A DNA stretch of 9,940 nucleotides from a bacterium (GTDB lineage: Bacteria; Chloroflexota; Dormibacteria; UBA8260; Bog-877). Under the pieces are notes generated by a model. It had not been told where the DNA came from, did no database searches, and saw only the letters and a list, made by a program, of their open reading frames with translations. The number at the start of each line of letters is the position of its first letter. Position 1 is the first letter of the stretch. The position numbers and the translations under genes are program-made. The stretch spans positions 1-9,940 of the forward strand of contig JAJYWM010000303.1 in NCBI GenBank assembly GCA_021791455.1, in the 5' to 3' direction. Positions 1 to 5,863 of the stretch are shown here, in pieces.

Positions 1-2
1 TG

Positions 3-254
3 GCCGGGATAGTGTCCTTCCCAAGCCGCAAGGCGAAGGAGGTGGATTACCGCCCCTACACCAAGGAGCCCTCCAGAGCTCGCGAGCCCCAGGTGGTGGA
101 GGTCTCCGACGAGGATGACGAAGATCTGGTGCGGACTCGGCCCGTCCGCGTGGCGGATGAGATGGAGGAGGGCTTCACGGAGTTCTCCGAGTTGGACGAC
201 GCCGACGAAGCGGAGGACGACGCCGACGCAGACGAGGACGACGACGCCTTCTGA
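3..254 (+). CDS. C-terminal part of an unrecognised protein with a highly acidic tail (5' end cut by the window)
   Basis: This frame is open from the left edge to a TGA at 252-254 and gives 83 codons. A GTG at 12 could start an 80-residue protein, but only 11 bases lie before it and no stop precedes it, so I read it as the end of a longer gene. The first part is basic and polar (Lys/Arg with a VDYRPY stretch). The last roughly 45 residues are dominated by Asp and Glu, ending EDDADADEDDDAF. Such low-complexity acidic tails are usually disordered and occur on nucleic-acid-binding or ribosome- and polymerase-associated proteins, but that is only a general association. No catalytic motif or membrane segment is visible. 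The stop lies 3 nt from the stop of the convergent regulator gene. I do not recognise the family. Confidence 0.55.
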   Translation, partial: AGIVSFPSRKAKEVDYRPYTKEPSRAREPQVVEVSDEDDEDLVRTRPVRVADEMEEGFTEFSELDDADEAEDDADADEDDDAF

Positions 255-257
255 GGG

Positions 258-761
258 TCATCGACCAGGGGTCTCGGTAGATCCCTCCATCGGAGCCATC
301 AGAAGTCGCTCGAAGCAGGAGCGCAGGACCACCGAGGAGCGGGTCGAGAGCCCCGGGTGTTCCTCTCTCAGTGCGGCGAGGAAGTCGGCGAGGTCGTGGG
401 TGGTTCCGACGCGCACCTTGGCCACATAGCAGTCGTCGCCGGCCACCTCGTGGAGCTCCAACACCGCGGGGTCCCGGCTCAGCTGGGCCTCGAGCCTGCG
501 GCGAGAGCGTCCATCCCCTCCGAGGCGGAGATACACCAGGGCCAGGGTGGAAGCCCCCACGCGCTCCGGGTCCACCACGGCTGTGAAGCTTCGTATCACC
601 CCGCTAGCCTCCAGCTTGTGAAGGCGCTCGTGGACAGCGGGTGCCGTCAACCCCACGAGTTCCCCAAGGGCCGATAGCGTCAGGCGCCCGCTGCCCACCA
701 GGGCCTGGATCAACCGCCGGTCCACCTCGTCAGGGCTGTTTGGCCTTGCTGAATCTTTCAC
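258..761 (-). CDS. Lrp/AsnC family transcriptional regulator
   Basis: This encodes a 167-residue protein, the usual size for Lrp/AsnC regulators, which bind DNA as dimers or higher oligomers and sense amino acids. Residues about 11-58 form the N-terminal winged helix-turn-helix, with the typical VDRRLIQALVGSGR opening, a recognition-helix region around 38-50 (GLTAPAVHERLHKLE) and SGVI after it. Residues about 70-150 form the RAM ligand-binding domain, including the EVAGDDCYVAKVRV strand-turn around 105-118. The start is a GTG at 761-759, supported by a GAGGAG Shine-Dalgarno (minus strand, 772-767) five bases upstream. It is divergent from an EamA transporter, a common arrangement in which an Lrp-type protein controls an amino-acid exporter and often itself. 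The effector cannot be read from the sequence. The family call is firm; the target is inferred from context. Confidence 0.9.
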   Translation of the reverse strand: MKDSARPNSPDEVDRRLIQALVGSGRLTLSALGELVGLTAPAVHERLHKLEASGVIRSFTAVVDPERVGASTLALVYLRLGGDGRSRRRLEAQLSRDPAVLELHEVAGDDCYVAKVRVGTTHDLADFLAALREEHPGLSTRSSVVLRSCFERLLMAPMEGSTETPGR

Positions 762-841
762 GGCTGCTCCTCTAGAATGACAGAGAAATATTAATCAATG
801 TGTTGAAACATAGGGTGATGTTTACCAGCAGGGGACGGCCA
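762..841. promoter_or_regulatory. Divergent intergenic region between the Lrp-type regulator and the EamA transporter, with a possible operator
   Basis: This gap carries both Shine-Dalgarno sites: CTCCTC at 767-772 (GAGGAG on the minus strand) and AGGGGA at 830-835. Between them, 785-811 is strikingly AT-rich for this DNA (6 G/C in 27 bases). It contains AATATT and a small palindrome, TGTT-GA-AACA, at 801-810. Lrp-family sites are AT-rich and imperfectly palindromic, so this is the natural place for autoregulation and transporter control. A TTGAAA at 803-808 resembles a -35 element, but no good -10 follows at normal spacing, so I do not assign a promoter. The region is seen directly; its regulatory role is inferred. 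Confidence 0.4.
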
Positions 842-1780
842 ATGGTAGGGACCCAGGTGCGGGCCTGGGGGGCGTTGGTGGTCGTCTATTTCGTCTGGGG
901 CTCGACTTTCACCGGGATCCAAATTGCGGTGCGGGCGTTTCCGCCACTTCTGATGGCGGGAACTCGCTACCTGCTGGCGGGGCTTGTGCTCTACGCGATC
1001 GTGGGCCGGACCGAGGGGGTCCGCTGGCGAGTCCCTGCGTGGCGGCACATCAGAGGCGCGGGCACGGTCGGCCTGCTCCTCCTGCTGGGGGGCAACGGCC
1101 TGGTCAGCTGGTCGGAGCTCACCGTGCCCTCAGGCGTGGCCGCGCTGATCATCGCCACGGTCCCTCTCTGGATGGCGATTTTGGCGATCATCTGGTGGCG
1201 GCAGCCTTCCCCGGGGCGGATCGCCTGGGTGGGCATACTGGTCGGCTTGGGCGGAGTCGCCGTGCTTGCCAACCCCGCCGGCGGGGGACACCTGCAGCTG
1301 CTGTCAACCGCGGGCCTGCTGCTGGCGGCTCTGCTCTGGGCGGTCGGATCTCTCTACTCCCGCCGGGCCAGCATGCCGTCCAGCATCTTCCTCGCCTCCG
1401 CGATCGAGATGATAGTTGGCGGGCTCGGTCTCGTGGCCGCGGGGCTGGCGACCGGCGAGGCCGGGTCGGTCGACTGGGCCAGGGCCCTCGGCGCCCCGCT
1501 GCTGGCGTACGCGTGGCTTGTCCTGGGTGGCTCGATCCTTGGGTACACGTGTTACGTCTATGCCCTCAAGCACCTGCCCACCTCCACGGTGGCGACCTAC
1601 GCCTACGTCAACCCCGTGGTCGCGCTCCTTCTCGGGTTGTTGATCCTGGGCCAGGGACTGTCACCCACCAGCGCCCTGGCGGCGGCGATGATCACACTGG
1701 GTGTGCTGCTCATGGTCAGCGGGCCCCGGCTCCGAGGCTGGATGGCCCAGCGCAGCCAGGCTTCCAACCCGGCCGGGTAG
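842..1780 (+). CDS. EamA-family (DMT superfamily) transporter, probable metabolite exporter
   Basis: This encodes a 312-residue, strongly hydrophobic inner-membrane protein with about ten predicted transmembrane helices in two EamA repeats (about 10-145 and 155-295). The first helix has the family pattern VYFVWGSTFTGIQIAV, followed by PPLLMAGTRYLLAG. The second repeat has LLLAALLWAVGSLYSRR, and near the end the typical ALKHLPTSTVATYAYVNPVVALLLG. EamA proteins are secondary transporters that often export amino acids or related metabolites; the substrate cannot be read here. I chose ATG 842 because AGGGGA (830-835) lies six bases upstream and the protein then begins just before helix 1. GTG 800 and ATG 818 are longer in-frame alternatives with poorer ribosome sites. 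It is divergent from an Lrp-type regulator, which favours an amino-acid role, and converges on the GNAT gene with a 10-nt gap. Confidence 0.9.
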   Translation: MVGTQVRAWGALVVVYFVWGSTFTGIQIAVRAFPPLLMAGTRYLLAGLVLYAIVGRTEGVRWRVPAWRHIRGAGTVGLLLLLGGNGLVSWSELTVPSGVAALIIATVPLWMAILAIIWWRQPSPGRIAWVGILVGLGGVAVLANPAGGGHLQLLSTAGLLLAALLWAVGSLYSRRASMPSSIFLASAIEMIVGGLGLVAAGLATGEAGSVDWARALGAPLLAYAWLVLGGSILGYTCYVYALKHLPTSTVATYAYVNPVVALLLGLLILGQGLSPTSALAAAMITLGVLLMVSGPRLRGWMAQRSQASNPAG

Positions 1781-1790
1781 GCCGCTGGGA

Positions 1791-2696
1791 TCAGAAGAGG
1801 ACCGAGCGCATGGTGCCAACCCGGCGGAACCCGACGCGTTCATAGACCCGGATCGCGCTGGTGTTGAAGTCGTTCACGAAGAGGGTCACCGCCTGGGCGT
1901 CGGCCAACAGCTGCCTGCACAGGGTCGCCATGCCCCTGGTCGCCAGCCCGCGGCCTCGCATCTCCGGTCTGGTCCAGACCCCCTGGATCTGAATCGCCTC
2001 AGCTGTCACCGCTGCACATTCGGCCTTGAAGATGAGCTGGCCGTCCTCGATCCAGATGTGGACCCACCCGCGGCGGATCATGGTCAGCACCCGCTGGCGG
2101 AATCCGACCGGGTCTGATCGCATGGGGTCGAATCCGACCTCTTCCAGATGCATGGCCGCCCCAGCGGCAACCACCTGGTCGTAGTCCGAGATGGTTGCCT
2201 GGCGCATGGGAGCCTCAGGTTGGGCGCAGATCGAGGCACGGTCGTCGATGGCGTAGTGGGGCTGTTCCGCCCGAATGAGGCGCGGCTGGCGCAGCCTCGG
2301 TCCGAGCCGGTCCTGGAGTCCAGCCACCTGATCGCGGGGGCCCACGATCAGCTGGATCAGGTGCACCCTGGCCCTGAGGGAGTCCGCCAGAGCCACCAGG
2401 TCACGGGCCTCGGGAGCCCAGGGCACCACCAGGGGCCCAACCATGGCGGCCCCGAAGATGCCCCGTTCCGGAGGGTGCTCGACACCATAGATGGCGCCCT
2501 GGCGCAGAGCGCCGTAGTGGACCTCGCTTCTCAGGTAGGCGTTGTCCAGAGGGCTCTGGTCCAGGCATGCCTCCAGCTCCATGGCGTCGGCCGCCCAGAG
2601 CTGGCGCACCCGCAGGTGGCGGCTAGTTCCCCACCTCAGCACAGGGGAATTATGACCATCTCGGGACTCCAGAGCCGGTGATGCATGGAAGCGCAT
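1791..2696 (-). CDS. GNAT family N-acetyltransferase with an N-terminal extension domain (DUF4081-like)
   Basis: This encodes a protein of 301 residues. The C-terminal half (about 163-301) is a GNAT fold: the acetyl-CoA pyrophosphate loop is VWTRPEMRGRGLATR (240-254), followed by the closing motif NDFNTSAIRVYERVGFRRVG (275-294). Residues about 27-150 resemble the extra N-terminal domain seen on actinobacterial DUF4081-type GNAT proteins (a DNAYLRSEV stretch near 51-59, and FGAAMVGPLV). The acceptor is unknown. The ATG at 2696 has no visible Shine-Dalgarno, overlaps the ARG-box-like palindrome, and leaves only 20 nt before argC. A GTG at 2642-2640 (residue 19) still keeps both domains and leaves a more normal divergent gap, so the start is uncertain. 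It faces argC across a likely ArgR operator, so shared arginine control is possible but unproven. Confidence 0.82.
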   Translation of the reverse strand: MRFHASPALESRDGHNSPVLRWGTSRHLRVRQLWAADAMELEACLDQSPLDNAYLRSEVHYGALRQGAIYGVEHPPERGIFGAAMVGPLVVPWAPEARDLVALADSLRARVHLIQLIVGPRDQVAGLQDRLGPRLRQPRLIRAEQPHYAIDDRASICAQPEAPMRQATISDYDQVVAAGAAMHLEEVGFDPMRSDPVGFRQRVLTMIRRGWVHIWIEDGQLIFKAECAAVTAEAIQIQGVWTRPEMRGRGLATRGMATLCRQLLADAQAVTLFVNDFNTSAIRVYERVGFRRVGTMRSVLF

Positions 2697-2706
2697 AAAT
2701 ATGCAA
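2691..2706. promoter_or_regulatory. ARG-box-like operator (putative ArgR site) upstream of argC
   Basis: The 16-mer GCGCATAAATATGCAA contains the palindrome GCAT-AAAT-ATGC (2693-2704), an AT-rich island in GC-rich DNA just before the first arg gene. It fits the ARG-box design of two short arms around a 4-bp AT spacer. Against the E. coli core TGAATwwwwATTCA it has three mismatches. It looks closer to the GCAT/ATGC-type boxes I recall for mycobacterial and Streptomyces ArgR, though that comparison is from memory. An extra ATGCAT at 2681-2686 supplies further half-sites 15 bp away centre to centre. An argR gene lies in the same operon. Binding is inferred. Confidence 0.65.
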
Positions 2707-2710
2707 TACT
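2702..2710 (+). promoter_or_regulatory. Possible extended -10 promoter element for argC
   Basis: TGCAATACT reads as an extended -10 element: TG, one base, then AATACT, which matches TATAAT at four of six positions. It would place transcription start about seven bases on, at or next to the argC ATG (2717), implying a leaderless mRNA. No good -35 is visible at 16-18 bp spacing. The element overlaps the right arm of the ARG-box-like palindrome, the expected geometry for repression. This is a weak match and a tentative call. Confidence 0.3.
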
Positions 2711-2716
2711 GGGTCG

Positions 2717-3754
2717 ATGCCAGAGGCAGTGGAGGACCGGGTCAACGTGCGGGTCGGGGTGGCCGGGGCCACCGGATATGCGGGCGCGGGGGTGACCGCT
2801 CTGCTCTCGCGGCATCCCGCGGTCGACCTCGTTCAGGTCTCGTCGCGCTCCCACGCGGGGAGGACGCACTCCCAGTGCTACCCGGGATCGGATTGTGACC
2901 TGGTCCTGCAAGAGGAGCTGGACGGGGCCGCCTGTGACGTCGTCATCAGTGCCCTGCCGGTTGGGGAGTCCGGGCGAAGGGCACAGCGGTGGCTCAGCTC
3001 CGGAGCGCTGGTGATCGACATCGCGGCCGATTTCCGGCTGCGCGATCCCGCCTCCTTTCGCCGCTGGTACGGCGAGGAGCATCCGGACCAGGAGTTGCTG
3101 GCGGAAGCGGTCCTGGCGCTGCCCGAGCTCGACCCAGAGCCGTTGTCGTCGGCCCGCCTGATGGCGCTACCGGGCTGCTTCTCGACGGCTGTAATACTTG
3201 CCTGCGGTCCGGCCTGCCGGTCGGGCCTGGTGGAGCAGGACATTGTCGTGGACGCCAAGACCGGCATCAGTGGGGCCGGCCGGACGGCGGGGCCGGGATA
3301 TCTGTTCTCCGAGCTCGACGGATCCGTGCTGGCGTACAGCGCCTCGGGGCACCGCCATCAGCCCGAGATGGAGCAGGCGCTCAACTCCCTGTCGCCGAAC
3401 CCCCACCAGGTCACATTCGTGCCCCACCTGGTGCCCATGACCAGAGGGATCGTTGCCACCTGCTATCTCCGACTCAGGTCGCAGGCTGCGATCACGGCGT
3501 TGCGGCACGAGTACTCCTCTTGCTACGCGGGCACACCGTTCATCCGCCTCCACGACGGGCCCAAACCCAGCAAGCTCGCCATTGGCACCAACCTCTGCTA
3601 CCTGTCCATTCAGGAGCAGGGCAATAGGGTCGTCATATGCGCCGTCATCGACAACCTCGGCAGGGGCGCCGCCACCCAAGCGGTCCAGGTCTTGAATCAG
3701 CGCCTGGGCCTCGGTGCGACGACCGGCCTCAACCGGGATCCGCTGTGGCCTTGA
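2717..3754 (+). CDS. argC: N-acetyl-gamma-glutamyl-phosphate reductase (ArgC)
   Basis: ArgC is cytoplasmic and reduces N-acetylglutamyl phosphate to N-acetylglutamate semialdehyde with NADPH, the third step of the acetylated arginine route. The 345-residue length is typical. The nucleotide-binding motif GVAGATGYAG is at 14-23. The catalytic cysteine is Cys154 in LPGCFSTA, a variant of the usual NPGCYPTA. KTGISGAGR follows, then the conserved HRHQPEM (212-218) and FVPHLVPMTRGI. First gene of the operon, it lies directly after the ARG-box-like site. ATG 2717 lacks a Shine-Dalgarno and could be leaderless. An alternative is GTG 2747, with GGAGG at 2731-2735 (spacing 11), which would begin right at the Rossmann strand as many ArgC proteins do. 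The function is very secure; the start is less so. Confidence 0.95.
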   Translation: MPEAVEDRVNVRVGVAGATGYAGAGVTALLSRHPAVDLVQVSSRSHAGRTHSQCYPGSDCDLVLQEELDGAACDVVISALPVGESGRRAQRWLSSGALVIDIAADFRLRDPASFRRWYGEEHPDQELLAEAVLALPELDPEPLSSARLMALPGCFSTAVILACGPACRSGLVEQDIVVDAKTGISGAGRTAGPGYLFSELDGSVLAYSASGHRHQPEMEQALNSLSPNPHQVTFVPHLVPMTRGIVATCYLRLRSQAAITALRHEYSSCYAGTPFIRLHDGPKPSKLAIGTNLCYLSIQEQGNRVVICAVIDNLGRGAATQAVQVLNQRLGLGATTGLNRDPLWP

Positions 3755-4983
3755 GCGCAGATCTCGACCCGGCGGAGTCCGATCGCCGGCGGACGGGGGT
3801 GACCGCGGCCCACGGCTTCAAGGTCGGGGTGGCGGCCGCCGATGTCCGCGGGGAGGGAGGCGAGCGTCCCGACGTCGCGCTCATAGTCAGCGAGACCCCG
3901 GCCGTGGCGGCGGGCGTGTTCACCCGAAATGCGGTCAAGGCGGCACCGGTAGTCATCAGCCGCCTGCACATAAGGCGGGGGTGGGCAAGAGCTGTCGTGG
4001 TCAACAGCGGCAATGCCAACGCCTGCACCGGCGCGCGCGGGCTTGGGGATGCGCTGCAGATGGCCAGGGCCGCCGCCGACGAGGTCGACTGTGCCCCAGG
4101 CGAGGTCCTGGTGGCGTCCACGGGGGTGATCGGGCGTCACCTGCCGATGGAGCGGATCCTGCCCGCGATTGCGAGGGCGGGAAGTGAGCTGAGTGAGGAT
4201 GGAGGGGCGGTCGCACGGGCGATCATGACCACCGACACCTACCCCAAGCAGTCCTCCAGGCGGCTTGCTTTGGGAGGCGTCCAGCACTCGCTCGGGGGCG
4301 CCGCCAAGGGGTCCGGCATGATCCATCCGGACATGGCGACCCTGCTGGCCTTCGTCACCACCGACATCAGGGTGGCTCCGGAACTGGCGCGAGCCCTCCT
4401 GGCTCGGGCCGTCGACGTCAGCTTCAACCGGATCAGCGTGGACGGTGACACCAGCACCAACGACAGTTGCCTGCTTCTGGCCAACGGCGCGGCGGGCGGC
4501 CCGGAGGTGCTCGCCGGCACCGGGGAGGCCGCGCTCTTCGAGCAGGCACTCACGGAGGTCCTCAGAGACCTCGCCGAGCAGATAGTCGCGGACGGCGAGG
4601 GCGCCAGCCGTACCTTCTCGGTGACGGTCTCAGGCGCTCTGGACCACACTCAAGCCCTTAGCGCGGCCCGAGCCGTAACCAGTTCTTCCCTGGTCAAGAC
4701 CGCCATTCACGGTGGGGACCCGAATTGGGGGCGGATCCTGGCTGCCGTGGGCCGCTCAGGGGCCGAGCTTGCCCTGGACCGCTGCCGCCTCACCATCCAG
4801 GGTGAGGAGCTGTTTCGCATGGGTCAGGTCGTTGATGGGGCCGTGGAGCGGGTCGCCCCACGGCTGCTCGAGCCGCGCGTCTCCATCGTTATTGATCTCG
4901 GAGTCGGGGAGGCCGAAGTGGTCGCCCTTGGCTGCGACCTGACCGCGGACTATGTGAGGATCAATGCCGACTATTCAACCTGA
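3745..4983 (+). CDS. argJ: Glutamate N-acetyltransferase / ornithine acetyltransferase (ArgJ)
   Basis: ArgJ transfers the acetyl group from N-acetylornithine to glutamate, releasing ornithine and recycling acetylglutamate; bifunctional members also use acetyl-CoA. It is an N-terminal-nucleophile enzyme that self-cleaves between Ala and Thr. Here KGSGMIHPDMATLLAF contains that site, with Thr199 as the new N-terminus of the beta chain (numbered from GTG 3745). Other landmarks are NSGNANACTG (87-96), STGVIG (125-130), VDGDTSTNDS, and NWGRI near the C-terminus. It is 412 residues from this start, near the family norm. GTG 3745 follows GGGA by six bases and overlaps argC by 10 nt. TTG 3751 (overlapping the argC TGA) and GTG 3799 are alternatives, the last starting close to the conserved HGF stretch. 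Whether it also makes acetylglutamate from acetyl-CoA cannot be told. Confidence 0.95.
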   Translation: MALSADLDPAESDRRRTGVTAAHGFKVGVAAADVRGEGGERPDVALIVSETPAVAAGVFTRNAVKAAPVVISRLHIRRGWARAVVVNSGNANACTGARGLGDALQMARAAADEVDCAPGEVLVASTGVIGRHLPMERILPAIARAGSELSEDGGAVARAIMTTDTYPKQSSRRLALGGVQHSLGGAAKGSGMIHPDMATLLAFVTTDIRVAPELARALLARAVDVSFNRISVDGDTSTNDSCLLLANGAAGGPEVLAGTGEAALFEQALTEVLRDLAEQIVADGEGASRTFSVTVSGALDHTQALSAARAVTSSSLVKTAIHGGDPNWGRILAAVGRSGAELALDRCRLTIQGEELFRMGQVVDGAVERVAPRLLEPRVSIVIDLGVGEAEVVALGCDLTADYVRINADYST

Positions 4984-5863
4984 CCGAACCGACCTGGTCG
5001 ACCCGGCGACGCGCGCGCAGATCCTGGTCGAGGCACTTCCGTACATCCAGAGGTTTCACGGTCAGCTTCTGGTGGTGAAGCTGGGTGGCGCGGCCATGGA
5101 GGAGGAGGCCAGGCGCGACTCCGTGCTGCAGGACCTGGTCCTGCTCCGGTTTGTCGGGATCAGGCCGGTCCTGGTCCACGGTGGCGGCCGCGAGATCACC
5201 TCGCTGGCCGGCGCCCTTGGCCTCGACACCAGATTTGTGGACGGATTGCGGGTCACCGACCAGCGCATGATGGAGGTCGCCAAGATGGTGCTGACCGGCA
5301 AGATCTCTCCTGAGTTGGTCTCGGCGATCCACCGTCTTGGCGGCCGCGCCATGGGCTTGTCGGGCGAGGATGGGCCGACCCTGCTGGTCCAGCGTCACCA
5401 GGGGCCCAACGGTGAGGACCTGGGGCTGGTTGGCGAGGTGGCGGAGGTCAACCCGGAGCCGGTGCTGGCGCTGACCGAGCGGGGCATCATCCCAGTCCTG
5501 GCCTCGGTCGGCCTGGGCTATGACGGTCAGAGCTACAACGTGAACGCGGACACGGTAGCCGGTGCCTTGGCGCCTGCCCTGGGAGCGGCCAAGCTCATGA
5601 TCCTGACCGACGTGGCCGGGGTGCAGGCAGCGGACGGGCATCTCCTCAGCGAACTCACCCTGGAACAGGCGCAGGGGATCCTTGACGACGGCACCGCCCA
5701 GGCGGGCATGATCCCCAAGCTGCGCGCCGCCCTGGTGGCCGCACGCCTGGGGGTGGCGGTGCACATCATCGACGGGCGAGAGCCCCATTCGATCCTCCTC
5801 GAGCTGCTGACCGAGTCCGGCATCGGCACCATGATCGACCCCGGGGGCGGCGATGGCGTCTGA
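4964..5863 (+). CDS. argB: Acetylglutamate kinase (ArgB), arginine-sensitive type
   Basis: ArgB phosphorylates N-acetylglutamate with ATP, the controlling step of arginine synthesis. The 299-residue protein is an amino-acid-kinase fold: VVKLGGAAM with Lys39 and the glycine loop at 41-42, the substrate loop VHGGGREI (71-78), and the late NVNADTVAGALA and ILTDVAGV segments. Residues about 16-33 (ATRAQILVEALPYIQRF) match the N-terminal mobile helix of hexameric, arginine-inhibited kinases. The C-terminal HIIDGREPHSILLELL (267-282) also fits that class. Feedback inhibition is therefore expected, in keeping with the ArgJ recycling route. The ATG sits 20 nt inside the end of argJ, with GTGAGGA (4954-4960) just upstream, so translation is probably coupled. 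Confidence 0.95.
   Translation: MPTIQPDRTDLVDPATRAQILVEALPYIQRFHGQLLVVKLGGAAMEEEARRDSVLQDLVLLRFVGIRPVLVHGGGREITSLAGALGLDTRFVDGLRVTDQRMMEVAKMVLTGKISPELVSAIHRLGGRAMGLSGEDGPTLLVQRHQGPNGEDLGLVGEVAEVNPEPVLALTERGIIPVLASVGLGYDGQSYNVNADTVAGALAPALGAAKLMILTDVAGVQAADGHLLSELTLEQAQGILDDGTAQAGMIPKLRAALVAARLGVAVHIIDGREPHSILLELLTESGIGTMIDPGGGDGV

Noticed and set aside
803..831. TTGAAA as a -35 element for the transporter
   Set aside because: No plausible -10 hexamer is found 15-18 bases downstream (the bases there are CAGCAG-like).
1768..1777. CCCGGCCGGG palindrome at the end of the EamA gene, considered as a terminator
   Set aside because: It has no loop and no following T-run, so it is unlikely to act as an intrinsic terminator.
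1039..1845. 268-codon plus-strand frame inside the EamA gene
   Set aside because: Out of frame with the ten-helix transporter, rich in Arg/Gly/Pro, and runs past the transporter's stop without any motif.
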